Shown in pieces: positions 1 to 8,343 of a stretch of DNA of 64,000 nucleotides. The stretch's first letter is position 1; the number at the start of each line of letters is the position of its first letter. The notes beneath the pieces were generated by a model. It did no database searches, was not told the DNA's origin, and was given only the letters and a program-made list of their open reading frames with translations. The translations under genes were made by a program, and so were the position numbers. This stretch comes from Mesorhizobium sp. M1B.F.Ca.ET.045.04.1.1. GTDB taxonomy: Bacteria; Pseudomonadota; Alphaproteobacteria; Rhizobiales; Rhizobiaceae. Where the stretch lies: positions 6,797,001 through 6,861,000 of the forward strand of contig NZ_CP034448.1 of assembly GCF_003952465.1 (NCBI RefSeq), given 5' to 3'.

Positions 1-315
1 CCTGAAGAGCTGGACGGTCTCCCGTCCTCCGCCTTTGTCGCGAAGGCGTTTACCGGCGCCAAGCTCGTGAAAGGGTTCAATCACTTGGTTGCGGCCACCC
101 TGGCTACCGATCCGATCGTCGAGGGCGGCCACCGGGTCGTCTTTCTGTCGGGCGACGACGAGGACGCGACCGCTCCCGTGGCGGATTTGGCCAAACAACT
201 CGGGTTCGCACCCGTCAAGCTGGGAAAGCTCAACGAGGGTGGCGCGCTGGTGCACGCACGCGGCCGCAGCTGGGGCCGGCTCATCTTCCAGGATTTGTTC
301 AAGAAGGAGCAGTAA
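1..315 (+). CDS. C-terminal part of an NADPH-dependent F420 reductase-like oxidoreductase (cut by window start)
   Basis: The reading frame is open from base 1 and ends at TAA 313-315, so the N-terminal half with the dinucleotide-binding fold lies outside the window. The visible 104 residues include GAKLVKGFNHL and GGHRVVFLSGDDEDA, followed by LGFAPVKLGKLNEGG. This matches the C-terminal half of the F420-dependent NADP oxidoreductase-like family, which in proteobacteria often acts as an NAD(P)-binding reductase of unknown substrate. The next gene starts 3 bases downstream, so the two are probably co-transcribed. Family call is fairly safe; substrate unknown. Confidence 0.7.
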   Translation, partial: PEELDGLPSSAFVAKAFTGAKLVKGFNHLVAATLATDPIVEGGHRVVFLSGDDEDATAPVADLAKQLGFAPVKLGKLNEGGALVHARGRSWGRLIFQDLFKKEQ

Positions 316-318
316 TCG

Positions 319-819
319 ATGTACGATCGTGTGATTTGGCCTGCGAAGTACGATCCCAAAACGTCGGCCATCTATGCGCTCAACGACATCAACGCGAAGG
401 CGCCCCCCGAAGTGGTATGGAGGCTGTTGGTCGACGCCGAGAACTGGTCGAGTTATTTCCCTCCCGAAGACCAGGTCAAGATCCTGAGCGGTGAAAGGGA
501 GCTAGCGCGCGGGACCAAATACAGCCGGGTGACGGTTGGCTTCCCGATGAGCCTCGTCGTCACGGAGTGCGAGCCCTCACGCCGGCTTGCATGGGCGACG
601 ACTGTCAACGGCGATGAGACCGGCTCGAGTGCATACCATGGGTGGGTCATCACCCCCACCGATGATGGGTGCCACGTGTTGACGGAGGAAACCCAGCAGG
701 GACCCTGGTTCCTCGAGGAGCTCGGACGAAAGCGTCCCGGAGCGCTTTATCGCTATCACCAGGAATGGGTCGAACGCCTCGCCCGCGCGGCGGAGGCGGA
801 AGTAGTCAGGGAAGGCTAA
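319..819 (+). CDS. SRPBCC-family (START-like/polyketide cyclase) protein
   Basis: A 166-residue soluble protein. It has the alternating pattern of the SRPBCC helix-grip fold: an opening strand with INAKAPPEVVWRLLVDAENWSSYFP, then a central WATTV strand, and a C-terminal helix (YRYHQEWVERLARAAEAE). Members bind hydrophobic ligands in a deep cavity; some are cyclases, dehydratases or just carriers. An AAGGAG ribosome site precedes the ATG. It lies between a reductase-like gene and a short-chain dehydrogenase, which suggests a small oxidoreductive pathway. No ligand can be named from the sequence. Confidence 0.75.
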   Translation: MYDRVIWPAKYDPKTSAIYALNDINAKAPPEVVWRLLVDAENWSSYFPPEDQVKILSGERELARGTKYSRVTVGFPMSLVVTECEPSRRLAWATTVNGDETGSSAYHGWVITPTDDGCHVLTEETQQGPWFLEELGRKRPGALYRYHQEWVERLARAAEAEVVREG

Positions 820-908
820 CCCATTTGTCCTGAAGCCGGGCGGCCCCGCCGCCCGGGCATCATTCGCAGTGAGCAGAGCGCCGGCCGTGCCGGCCAATAT
901 GGAATGAC

Positions 909-1721
909 ATGAATATCGACCTTAAAGGTAAGACGGCCATCGTCACCGGCTCAACGGCGGGTATCGGCCGCGCCACCGCGGAGGGCTTGGCCCGCGCCGG
1001 GGCATCGGTTGTTATCAGCGGCCGGGGGACCTCGCGAGTCGACGAGGCCGTGCGGCAAATTCGGCAGGCTGTCCCCGGGAGCGAGGTCGCCGGCGTTGCA
1101 GCAGACTTGGCGACCGTGGAGGGTGTCGGGGCCTTCATAGCGCAGGCGCCGGACGCCGATATCCTCGTGAACAACGTGGGTACGGCGCATATCCGGGATT
1201 ACAATGGCATCGAGGACGTCGCGAAGATCCCCGACGAAGACTGGCTTGGCCTGTTCGAACTAAACGTCATGAGCGGCGTGCGGATGACGCGCCACTACCT
1301 GCCGCGCATGGTGAAGAAGAGTTGGGGCCGCGTCGTGTTCGTCAGCAGCGAGTCCGCGGTCAACATCCCCAAGGAGATGCTCGACTACGGCGTGACCAAG
1401 ACCGCGCAACTCGCCGTCTCGCGCGGGCTTGCGGAGGCGGTCGCGGGCACGGGCGTCACCGTCAACGCTGTCCTGCCAGGACCAACGCGGTCCGAGATCC
1501 TAGGCGACTTCATGGCGAAGCAGGCCGAGGCGAACGGGATCACTCAGGAGCAGGCCGAACAAGGCTTCCTGAAGGCGATGCGTCCGACCACCCTCATTCA
1601 GCGTTTCGCGACCGCGGAAGAAGTGGCCAACATGATCATTTACGCCTGCTCGGACCAGGCTTCCGCGACGACCGGCGCCGCGCTGCGGGTGGACGGCGGC
1701 GTGGTCCGCTTCGTCGCCTAG
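909..1721 (+). CDS. SDR family NAD(P)-dependent oxidoreductase
   Basis: A 270-residue classical short-chain dehydrogenase. The cofactor motif TGSTAGIG is at residues ~14-21 and NNVG follows the fourth strand. The catalytic residues are the serine of VFVSSES and the YGVTK tyrosine and lysine. The C-terminal VDGGVVRFVA is typical of the family. It is likely cytosolic, reducing or oxidising a carbonyl/hydroxyl with NAD(P)(H). It follows the SRPBCC gene by 89 bases in the same direction and probably belongs to the same unit. Substrate is not predictable. Confidence 0.85.
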   Translation: MNIDLKGKTAIVTGSTAGIGRATAEGLARAGASVVISGRGTSRVDEAVRQIRQAVPGSEVAGVAADLATVEGVGAFIAQAPDADILVNNVGTAHIRDYNGIEDVAKIPDEDWLGLFELNVMSGVRMTRHYLPRMVKKSWGRVVFVSSESAVNIPKEMLDYGVTKTAQLAVSRGLAEAVAGTGVTVNAVLPGPTRSEILGDFMAKQAEANGITQEQAEQGFLKAMRPTTLIQRFATAEEVANMIIYACSDQASATTGAALRVDGGVVRFVA

Positions 1722-1858
1722 CTACCAACAGCGCCGTAGACCTTCGGGGAGACGCGCAAAAGCCGTTATAGTGCTCGAACGAAGATTAAGCTCCCCCTGA
1801 CGTCCGGTGGCGGCGTACCCCGCCGGTAAGGCGGTAGTTGATCGGATCGGTTGACACG

Positions 1859-1883
1859 GTCCGCTTCGGGGCCGCAAGCGGAC
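1859..1883. repeat. Short perfect inverted repeat in the intergenic region
   Basis: GTCCGCTT (1859-1866) and AAGCGGAC (1876-1883) form an 8-bp stem with a 9-base GC-rich loop. It lies between two convergent genes (the SDR and the DUF1445-family gene), where a bidirectional terminator would be expected. No T-run follows on either strand, so it is not a standard intrinsic terminator. Confidence 0.35.
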
Positions 1884-2006
1884 TGACGGCTTTGGGATGG
1901 TTAGGCTAGAAAAGCGGACGGATGCTTCCGGAGTATCCCGGTCGTAGGCGCCCCGTCAGCGGCGCCGGAACCGACAGCGGTATCGGAGAGAGCCGGAAAG
2001 CTGGTA

Positions 2007-2831
2007 TCAGACCTTGAAGACACCGGCATCCGCTTGTGCGTCGACGTCGGTGATCAGCATATGCCCTGGCGATACTGTGATCGATACCGCGAGCTCGGCA
2101 CGAGCAAGCGCATCTTGCGCGGTCAGGCTGCTCGCCCAGAACACCGGGACCTCCCCTTCCATGATTTCGACCGCGTCGCCCCAGTCGGGAGCCATCAGAT
2201 CCGCTATTCCGATTATCGATGGCTCGCCGACATGGATGGGCGAGCCGTGGGCACGCGGGAAGCGCGCTGTAAGGGCGCGAACCTTGTCGACATCGCTCAA
2301 TCTTATCGGACGCATGGAGACGACCATCTCGCCGCCAAACGGTCCCGCGTCGCACGTCATGATCTTGGTTCGAAACTTGGGCAGGGCATTGCCGCGACCT
2401 CTGCTGCGCAGCTTGATCCCCTTTTCGATGAGGGCAGCTTCGACGGTAAGCGAACTGCCGAGGGCGAAGGCGGCAAAATCATCTCGCCATAGGTCGATGA
2501 TATCTGTCTTCTGACGGATCATCTCGCCGAAATAATAAATGTTGTACTGGGGGGCATCGGTGCGGATATCGATATCACCCAGGGCCGGGAGCAATGGGCT
2601 GCCGGCACGGCTCACGCCCACCAAAGGACAGGGCTTGGGATTGCGCACGCAAAACTGATGGAAATCGCCGGCAAAGCGGCTGGGCACAATCACGACATTG
2701 GCCTGCAGCTTGCCGCGCGCAAGCCCGCCCGTGTGCCCCTCATAGACACCCGTTCTGACCAGCATACGCAGCTTATCCGCATCCACCAGCCGCAAATTGT
2801 CATAGAACAATGAAGTGGTCTGGCGAGCCAT
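2007..2831 (-). CDS. Putative hydro-lyase, D-glutamate cyclase/DUF1445 family
   Basis: A soluble protein of 274 residues from the ATG at 2831. The frame extends 18 residues upstream, but a CAGGAAG ribosome site just before 2831 supports the shorter form. Diagnostic segments are FHQFCVRNPKPCPLVGVS, GDIDIRTDAPQYNIY and SIIGIADLMAPDWGD, all characteristic of the DUF1445 putative hydro-lyase family. The mammalian relative is D-glutamate cyclase; bacterial members often sit near 5-oxoprolinase or LamB/YcsF genes. None of those is next to it here, so it looks stand-alone. The upstream gap 2832-2999 is AT-rich and probably holds its promoter. Confidence 0.8.
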   Translation of the reverse strand: MARQTTSLFYDNLRLVDADKLRMLVRTGVYEGHTGGLARGKLQANVVIVPSRFAGDFHQFCVRNPKPCPLVGVSRAGSPLLPALGDIDIRTDAPQYNIYYFGEMIRQKTDIIDLWRDDFAAFALGSSLTVEAALIEKGIKLRSRGRGNALPKFRTKIMTCDAGPFGGEMVVSMRPIRLSDVDKVRALTARFPRAHGSPIHVGEPSIIGIADLMAPDWGDAVEIMEGEVPVFWASSLTAQDALARAELAVSITVSPGHMLITDVDAQADAGVFKV

Positions 2832-2999
2832 GGCTTCCTGAAGTATGCACGTTTCGCGGACGCATCGAAAGATGCGTAAGATCATCGGCAGGCTAGTCGC
2901 TTGTCAAATCGTCAGAATCTTTCCTCTTCGATAAATTGTGTTTATTGATTAGCCAACGAACGCCTTATTATTAGCATTTTAGCATAGACATACTGACTC

Positions 3000-3815
3000 T
3001 CACTGACAGTTTATGCAGCTGATCGCTTCTATCTGACGGCCTGCTTCCCACAGGAAACCGAGGTCACGGTTCATGTAGGAAAGCAGGAAAGCCGCGTAGA
3101 GGACAAAGACGAGGCTGAAGACCAGCGTCTTGACGACCAGCGAAAGCGCAAAAACATTGAGATGCGGCGAGGCGCGCGCCAGAAAGGCCAGCACGATGTC
3201 GGACAGGAGCAGGCTGATGATCAGCGGGAAAACGAGGGTCAGCGCCATCACCAGAATGCGGTCCAGCAGATCGAGGAAGATTCCGGCCGCGTCCTTGCTG
3301 AACACCGGCAGAAGTCGGTCGATCGGCCAGAGGCCATAGCTGTCGTAGAGGCCGGTCAGGGAAAGTTGCAGGCCGCCGGCTGCGAGGTAGATCGTGATCA
3401 TGATGATGGCGAGGAAGGTGCCGGTAGCACCAGTCTCATGGGTCATCATCGGATCGATCAGCGTCCCCAGCGTGGAACCGCGCTGTAAATCCAGGATGTC
3501 GCCCGCCGCCTCCGCCGCCCAGAACGGTATGCCCATCGCCAGGCCGAGCGTCACCCCGACGACGACCTCCTTGAGCATATAGAGCACGATCATCGTCGTC
3601 GGGAGGTCGGTGCTCGTCAGCTTGTTCACGATCATCGGAAAGACCGGGACCGCCAGCGCCAGCGCCACGCCATTGCGCAGAAGCCCCGACAGCGGCACGC
3701 GCGAAAAGAGCGGCATCAGCAGCATGAACCCGGTCAGGCGAGCGAGCGCGAAAGCGCCTGCCAGGAGGTAGAACTGAAGCTCCTTGACCGAGGTGAAGAG
3801 TGGTTCGACCGGCAT
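3000..3815 (-). CDS. sctT: T3SS export apparatus protein SctT (RhcT, FliR-like)
   Basis: A 271-residue inner-membrane protein with about six hydrophobic segments (for example residues ~15-35, 45-65, 70-100 and 185-215). It has the family segments LMPLFSRVPLSGLLRNGVA and FWAAEAAGDILDLQRGS. SctT assembles with SctR and SctS into the helical export-gate cone under the needle. It is the last gene of the minus-strand operon, 9 bases after SctS. The usual next gene, sctU, is missing here and lies 27 kb away on the other strand. Confidence 0.93.
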   Translation of the reverse strand: MPVEPLFTSVKELQFYLLAGAFALARLTGFMLLMPLFSRVPLSGLLRNGVALALAVPVFPMIVNKLTSTDLPTTMIVLYMLKEVVVGVTLGLAMGIPFWAAEAAGDILDLQRGSTLGTLIDPMMTHETGATGTFLAIIMITIYLAAGGLQLSLTGLYDSYGLWPIDRLLPVFSKDAAGIFLDLLDRILVMALTLVFPLIISLLLSDIVLAFLARASPHLNVFALSLVVKTLVFSLVFVLYAAFLLSYMNRDLGFLWEAGRQIEAISCINCQ

Positions 3816-3824
3816 CCGCGTGCC

Positions 3825-4094
3825 TCAACGCGTGACGACGGGGAATTCGTCCAATGCTGTCGAGGCCTGCTGCGCGATCTGCTGGCCAAGCAGCGGACCG
3901 AAGACCATGATGACGAGCAGGATCACGACGAGCTTGATGGTCTGCGGCAGCGACTGGTCCTGGATCTGCGTCAGCGCCTGGGCAAGTCCGACGAGGATGC
4001 CGACGGCCAGCGCCGCGATGATCGCCGGGCTGGACGCTAGCAAAACCGTCAGAAGCGCGCCTTGGACCTTCGCCAGGATGAAGTCGTTGCTCAT
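3825..4094 (-). CDS. sctS: T3SS export apparatus protein SctS (RhcS, FliQ-like)
   Basis: An 89-residue protein with the two-transmembrane-hairpin layout of FliQ/SctS: residues ~17-40 and ~53-75 are hydrophobic, separated by QDQSLPQTIK. Size and the segment VGLAQALTQIQDQSLPQ are typical. It forms part of the SctR5S4T1 export gate in the inner membrane. It lies 18 bases after SctR and 9 bases before SctT, in the canonical order R-S-T. Confidence 0.93.
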   Translation of the reverse strand: MSNDFILAKVQGALLTVLLASSPAIIAALAVGILVGLAQALTQIQDQSLPQTIKLVVILLVIMVFGPLLGQQIAQQASTALDEFPVVTR

Positions 4095-4112
4095 GCAAAA
4101 CCTCCAGCGGCG

Positions 4113-4766
4113 TCAGCCGTAGCTCAGGATGAGGCCGTGCATCAGCCGCGACCAGCCGTCTATGGCGACGAAAAGGAACAGTTTCAGCGGGATCGAAATG
4201 AGGACCGGCGAAACCATGATCATGCCAAGCGTCATCAGGACGTTCGCAACGACGATATCGATGATCAGGAAAGGCAGATAAAGCAGGAAGCCGATCTCGA
4301 AGGCGCGGGTAAGCTCGGATGCGACAAAGGCAGGGACAAGTATCGAGAGATCGTCGTCCTTGAGATTCTGCCGGGCCTGTTCCGGCCACAGGCGGTTCGT
4401 TCCGTCGAGAAAGAACTGCCGCTCCTGCGGCTGGGTGAATTTCATGAGGTGGCGCTGCAAGGGTTCCCTGGCCAGTTGCGCCGCCCTGGCGAGGTCATCG
4501 GTGGTCTGGAACTGGACCTGCCCTTCCTGAAGCCGGGCCGACATTTCGCTCAGCAAAGGCGTGGTGACATAGACCGTCAGCACGAGCGCTATGCCATAGA
4601 GTACCAGATTGGGCGGCATCTGCTGAACGCCAAGCGCGTTGCGGATCAGAAACAGCACGACCGAAATCTTCAGGAAGCCCGTCATCGTGACGACCGCCAG
4701 CGGCAGCAATCCGACCACGCCGACGGCGATCAGAATCCCAAGCAGGTTGGGCGAATTCTCAAGCAT
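4113..4766 (-). CDS. sctR: T3SS export apparatus protein SctR (RhcR, FliP-like)
   Basis: From the ATG at 4766 the protein has 217 residues (MLENSPNLLG...), the normal SctR length. The frame is open further upstream, but this start overlaps the SctQ stop by 8 bases, as expected for coupled T3SS genes. Family segments are TMTGFLKISVVLFLIRNALG and the C-terminal VLMTLGMIMVSPVLISIPLK, with four hydrophobic helices. It is the pentameric core of the export gate. Confidence 0.93.
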   Translation of the reverse strand: MLENSPNLLGILIAVGVVGLLPLAVVTMTGFLKISVVLFLIRNALGVQQMPPNLVLYGIALVLTVYVTTPLLSEMSARLQEGQVQFQTTDDLARAAQLAREPLQRHLMKFTQPQERQFFLDGTNRLWPEQARQNLKDDDLSILVPAFVASELTRAFEIGFLLYLPFLIIDIVVANVLMTLGMIMVSPVLISIPLKLFLFVAIDGWSRLMHGLILSYG

Positions 4767-5031
4767 TATCGAACATGCGAACGATCCGCACGCCCATGCT
4801 TTCTCCGATCCGCACGATCTCACCACGACCGACACGCCTGCCGTTGGCGAGGATGTCGACAGTCGCCCCGGCTACATCGGCGAGCGGAACGATAGCGCCG
4901 GGCGCAAGCTGCCTCACTTCTCCGAGCGGCATTGCGGTGCGGCCGACCTCGAAGGCAAGCGCGATCGACAGCTCGTCGATCGTTGACTCTTCCAGGGCCT
5001 GCACGGCCGGCTGCTGCTCGGTCTGGTTCAT
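4759..5031 (-). CDS. Probable internally initiated SctQ-C fragment (90 residues)
   Basis: Inside sctQ, an in-frame ATG at 5031 (MNQTEQQPAVQALEE...) is preceded by GGGAGTGG about four bases upstream, a good ribosome site within coding sequence. The product would be 90 residues and contain only the last SPOA domain. In Yersinia YscQ, Salmonella SpaO and SsaQ, a similar C-terminal SPOA fragment is made by internal initiation and is part of the sorting platform. That this happens here is inference from the ribosome site, the fragment size and the domain boundary. Confidence 0.5.
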   Translation of the reverse strand: MNQTEQQPAVQALEESTIDELSIALAFEVGRTAMPLGEVRQLAPGAIVPLADVAGATVDILANGRRVGRGEIVRIGESMGVRIVRMFDNA

Positions 5032-5883
5032 GGTCCACTCCCAATTCGATCCAGCGATTGCGGTCGGCGCGGCAAGCAATTGCGGGCCGTCGGCCATCAG
5101 GGCCACCGGCGCATAAAGGCGCTCGGCAATGACGAGCGCCGCCATGCGTTCCTCCACCGCATCGCTGAGAAGCACCACATCGTCAGTCTGCAGGCTTTGA
5201 AGCTCGCCAAGGGTGAGCCTAAGCGGGCCGCGCCGAAGGCAGACCGGCAGCGGAATTTCGTCGGGGACCGGCGCCCTGGTCTTGCCGAGCTCGTCGAGAA
5301 AGCGACCGATCCGCACCGCCAGAGCGGCATTATCCGCGGTCAAGACGCAGCCTATCGTTTCATCCTTACCCGTCAGGACAAAAGCGAACGGAGTTTCGCC
5401 GGAAATTGCATCTTCCGGCGCGACGGAGATGATCGCGATCCGCTCATCCAGCTTGCCCTCGATCCACGCGAGATCATCTTCGAACGCGGCCTCTAGCAGA
5501 AGCGCAGCATGAGCCGGCGCCAGCCGTTTGATATCGACCGATCCGTCGACCCTGGCGAGGCCCCGCTCGACAACGGAAAGCGGCAGGCGCAATTGTGCGG
5601 CCATATCCCCGACGGCGAACCCGATCGAGCATTGCGGCTGGTCCGCAGGGCCGGGCGCCGGCCAGATGGCTGCGATCGCCATGGCCTTCTGCGCAATCGT
5701 GATCTGCGCGGCGTTGCGGCGACGGTAGAAGGCGTTCAACGCCCCAACATCCACGGGCGCGACAATTTCCAGCGTCAGCCGTTCTCCAACGCTTGCACGT
5801 GCGGCGGTCCGTTTCGCCGGTTTTACCCGCGCTTTCCTTTTCGCCGGCGCGACGTCTTGAGGCATCACATTCATATCGATCAC
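4759..5883 (-). CDS. sctQ: T3SS cytoplasmic C-ring/sorting platform protein SctQ (RhcQ, FliM/FliN-like)
   Basis: A 374-residue protein. The N-terminal ~40 residues are Lys/Arg-rich (KRKARVKPAKRTAARAS). A middle region follows, then two SPOA-type segments: one near residues 225-275 (RRGPLRLTLGELQSLQ) and one at the C-terminus (DELSIALAFEVGRTAMPLGEVRQLAPGAIVPL). SctQ forms the sorting platform pods with SctK and SctL beneath the SctN ATPase. It lies between SctO and SctR and overlaps sctR by 8 bases. An ATG at residue 4 is an alternative start. A likely internal start is listed separately. Confidence 0.88.
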   Translation of the reverse strand: MIDMNVMPQDVAPAKRKARVKPAKRTAARASVGERLTLEIVAPVDVGALNAFYRRRNAAQITIAQKAMAIAAIWPAPGPADQPQCSIGFAVGDMAAQLRLPLSVVERGLARVDGSVDIKRLAPAHAALLLEAAFEDDLAWIEGKLDERIAIISVAPEDAISGETPFAFVLTGKDETIGCVLTADNAALAVRIGRFLDELGKTRAPVPDEIPLPVCLRRGPLRLTLGELQSLQTDDVVLLSDAVEERMAALVIAERLYAPVALMADGPQLLAAPTAIAGSNWEWTMNQTEQQPAVQALEESTIDELSIALAFEVGRTAMPLGEVRQLAPGAIVPLADVAGATVDILANGRRVGRGEIVRIGESMGVRIVRMFDNA

Positions 5884-5891
5884 GGATTGGG

Positions 5892-6380
5892 CTATCGTTG
5901 CGCGGGCAGTCGCGACCGGCCGCGCTCCTCTTCCTCGGACAGCTCGGCCAGGGCCAGGCGACGACTCACGTTGCGTCTGGCCAGTTGCTCCGACAGCCTG
6001 TCCAGCTTGGTTACAGCCTTCATGCTCGCGCGGTGATCGTTGCGAGCCACCGACAACTCGGCATGTCGTCGCTGCTCGGCGAGCGCCGCAGTCTTCGCGC
6101 TTTCCCGCAACTCATCGGTTTTTCTCGCGGCGCCCTCGAACCGTCCCTGGAGCCGATGGAGGCTGGCAGCCTTTACCGGCTGGCCAACGAGCGCGCCGAA
6201 GGCCGCATCTTCGGCGTCGAGCATACGCTCGAGATGATCCGTCACCGCGGCGGCGGCCTCCTGGCCTTGCCTTGCCGCCCGCTGCGCCGCCGCGTGCCTT
6301 CTGATCACATCTTGCCTGGCGCGCTCTTCACGGCGGCTTCTGAGGTCGCGCAATCGGGCGATCATGTCAGGCTCCTTCAT
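5892..6380 (-). CDS. sctO: T3SS stalk protein SctO-like (Y4yJ position, FliJ/YscO-like)
   Basis: A 162-residue, highly charged, almost wholly helical protein: many Arg, Glu, Gln and Ala residues, no hydrophobic segment, heptad-like runs such as RRHAELSVARNDHRASMKAVTKLDRLSEQLARR. SctO/FliJ proteins are antiparallel coiled coils that act as the central stalk of the SctN hexamer. The gene lies directly after sctN (overlapping by 4 bases) and before sctQ, which is the y4yJ position in rhizobial T3SS operons. The call rests on position, size and coiled-coil character. An ATG at 6365 is an alternative start. Confidence 0.75.
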   Translation of the reverse strand: MKEPDMIARLRDLRSRREERARQDVIRRHAAAQRAARQGQEAAAAVTDHLERMLDAEDAAFGALVGQPVKAASLHRLQGRFEGAARKTDELRESAKTAALAEQRRHAELSVARNDHRASMKAVTKLDRLSEQLARRNVSRRLALAELSEEEERGRSRLPAQR

Positions 6381-7726
6381 CCGACGATCTCCCGCATCAA
6401 TTGGCGAGTCTTCTCGATGCTCTCGTGCATGGCGGACGGCTGACGCAGGAAGGCGTTGATGGCGTCGTTCTTCGCCACCGCCTCGTCCGCCACGGCATCG
6501 CTGCCCTTTTCATACTCACCGACACGCAAGAGAAGTTCGATGTCGGCATAGCGGGCGAGCAATTCGCGCAGACGGCCGGCGTCGGCCCGATGCGTGGACG
6601 GCACGACGGCATCCATCAGACGGCTTCTGCTGCGCAGGACGTCGATGGCAGGGAAATGGTTCCGCTGCGCAAGTTCGTTCGACAGGAAGACATGGCCATC
6701 GAGCAGCGCCTGAATTTCCTCGGCGACCGGATCCAGCGTGCCATCGCCTTCCAGAAGGACGCTGTAGAGGCTTGTGATGGACCCGACGCGACCGGGCCCG
6801 GAGCGCTCGAGCAGGCGCGGCAGCACCGCGAACAGCGACGACGGAAAACCGCGCCGCGTCGGCGGCTCGCCCGAGGCCAGGCCGATTTCACGCTGCGCGC
6901 GGGCAAACCGCGTTATGTTGTCCATCGCAAGCAGCACATGCTTGCCCTGGTCGCGAAAAAATTCGGCAATGCTGGTCGCCACATAAGCGGCCTTGACGCG
7001 CTCGATGGCGGGCCGGTCCGACGTCGCGACGACGACGATCGCCCGCTGACGCCCTTCCGGTCCAAGCTGGTGTTCGAAGAATTCGCGCACCTCGCGCCCG
7101 CGCTCGCCGACGAGGGCAACCACGGCGACATCGGCGTCGGTGCCGCTGACGATATCGGAAAGCAGGATCGACTTGCCGACACCGGGCTCGCCGAAGATGC
7201 CGACGCGCTGCCCGCGCGCGCAGGTGAGCAACCCATCAAGGACGCGGATCCCAAGCTGGATCGGCTCGGAAATCAGGCTGCGCTCCAGCGGGGATGGCGG
7301 ATAGGCATTGACGGGATAGCTGCCGACAATGCCTTCCGCCGAAAGCGGCTTGCCATCCAATGGTTCTCCGAAAGCGCTGATCACGCGGCCCAGAAGGCCG
7401 GGACCGACGGGCACCAGTTGGTCCTTTCCGGTCGCAACGACCTCGGTCAGGCTTGAAAGGCCGGCCAGATCGCCTAACGGAACAAGGATCGCCATCTCAT
7501 CCATGAGCCCGACGACTTCCGCCTTGGTCGTCCTGCCGGTTTTGGGGTCGACTAGCTCGCATATCTCGCCGATCCGGGCTTCTTCGACGGTTGCGTGGAT
7601 GACCGTCCCGATCAACCGCCGCACACGCCCTTTCCGAGGGCGGCTGGAATCGTCGCGCAGGCCGGAGCGGAGATTTGGAATGATGGACGCCAGACGGCCT
7701 TCGATATCGATGGCTAGACCTGTCAT
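6377..7726 (-). CDS. sctN: T3SS ATPase SctN (RhcN)
   Basis: A 449-residue F1-beta/FliI-type ATPase. Walker A GEPGVGKS lies at residues ~177-184, followed by GERGREVREFFE. The Walker B region is LLAMDNITRFARAQREIGLA, then GEPPTRRGFPSSLF. These match SctN closely. It forms a hexamer at the cytoplasmic base of the secretion system and unloads chaperones and unfolds substrates. The start overlaps the SctL stop by 4 bases (ATGA), and its own stop overlaps the SctO start in the same way, indicating translational coupling. Confidence 0.96.
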   Translation of the reverse strand: MTGLAIDIEGRLASIIPNLRSGLRDDSSRPRKGRVRRLIGTVIHATVEEARIGEICELVDPKTGRTTKAEVVGLMDEMAILVPLGDLAGLSSLTEVVATGKDQLVPVGPGLLGRVISAFGEPLDGKPLSAEGIVGSYPVNAYPPSPLERSLISEPIQLGIRVLDGLLTCARGQRVGIFGEPGVGKSILLSDIVSGTDADVAVVALVGERGREVREFFEHQLGPEGRQRAIVVVATSDRPAIERVKAAYVATSIAEFFRDQGKHVLLAMDNITRFARAQREIGLASGEPPTRRGFPSSLFAVLPRLLERSGPGRVGSITSLYSVLLEGDGTLDPVAEEIQALLDGHVFLSNELAQRNHFPAIDVLRSRSRLMDAVVPSTHRADAGRLRELLARYADIELLLRVGEYEKGSDAVADEAVAKNDAINAFLRQPSAMHESIEKTRQLMREIVG

Positions 7727-8343
7727 GCCGGCGCCTCGGCCTTCGACGAGATTGCGGTGGCGATGGCATCGAGCTGAGCGTCAATGCTGGCGTCAATGAC
7801 GGCGACATCGGTCGAGAGTATGCAAGCAGCCGGCGCCAGCGCATCGTCGACATCGATTTCGACCGTCATGCCCAGATCACTCTTGCGCAAGGCCGCGTCC
7901 AGCTCTTCGCGAACCCGGTCCACAGATGCGGGATGGATGCGGACCTTCAGATATTTGGCCCGGCGAATATCGGTCACCGCCTGTCCTGCTGCCTTGGCGA
8001 CAAGCGTGCCGACGTCGAATTCTCCCAGAATCCGCCTGACGACATCGAGGGCGAGACTGGTGACTTCGGCTTCCAACCCGCCAAGATAGCGATCCACCTT
8101 GACCGCCGTTTCGCTTATCAGCCGGGCGGCATCGGCATCGCCTTGCGCCTTGCCGTCTTCGTAGCCCTGCGCGTATTCGGCCGCATAGGCTCGCCGGGCG
8201 GCGTCGCGCATCTGCTGGGCATCACGCCTCGCCCCATCGAGAAATGCATAGCCATCCTGCCAGGCGCGCGCCTCGGCGGCGCGCAGAATGCGGGCGTAAG
8301 GCCGCCTTGGCATATCGTTGGTCGCAGTGTCCGGTTCGACCAT
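7723..8343 (-). CDS. sctL: T3SS ATPase stator protein SctL (NolV)
   Basis: From the ATG at 8343 the product is 206 residues. The N-terminal third is a charged helix rich in Arg, Ala and Asp (RRDAQQMRDAARRAYAAEYAQGYEDG), as in FliH/SctL stalks. The C-terminal part (residues ~100-200) has the FliH/V-ATPase-E pattern with VRIHPASVDRVREEL. SctL dimers link SctN to SctQ. Start and SctK stop overlap as TGATG, which favours 8343 over an upstream ATG at 8385. Confidence 0.88.
   Translation of the reverse strand: MVEPDTATNDMPRRPYARILRAAEARAWQDGYAFLDGARRDAQQMRDAARRAYAAEYAQGYEDGKAQGDADAARLISETAVKVDRYLGGLEAEVTSLALDVVRRILGEFDVGTLVAKAAGQAVTDIRRAKYLKVRIHPASVDRVREELDAALRKSDLGMTVEIDVDDALAPAACILSTDVAVIDASIDAQLDAIATAISSKAEAPA

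Noticed and set aside
1859-1883. Intrinsic terminator between the first two gene groups
   Set aside because: The 8-bp stem is perfect but no T-run follows on either strand, so it is kept only as an inverted repeat.
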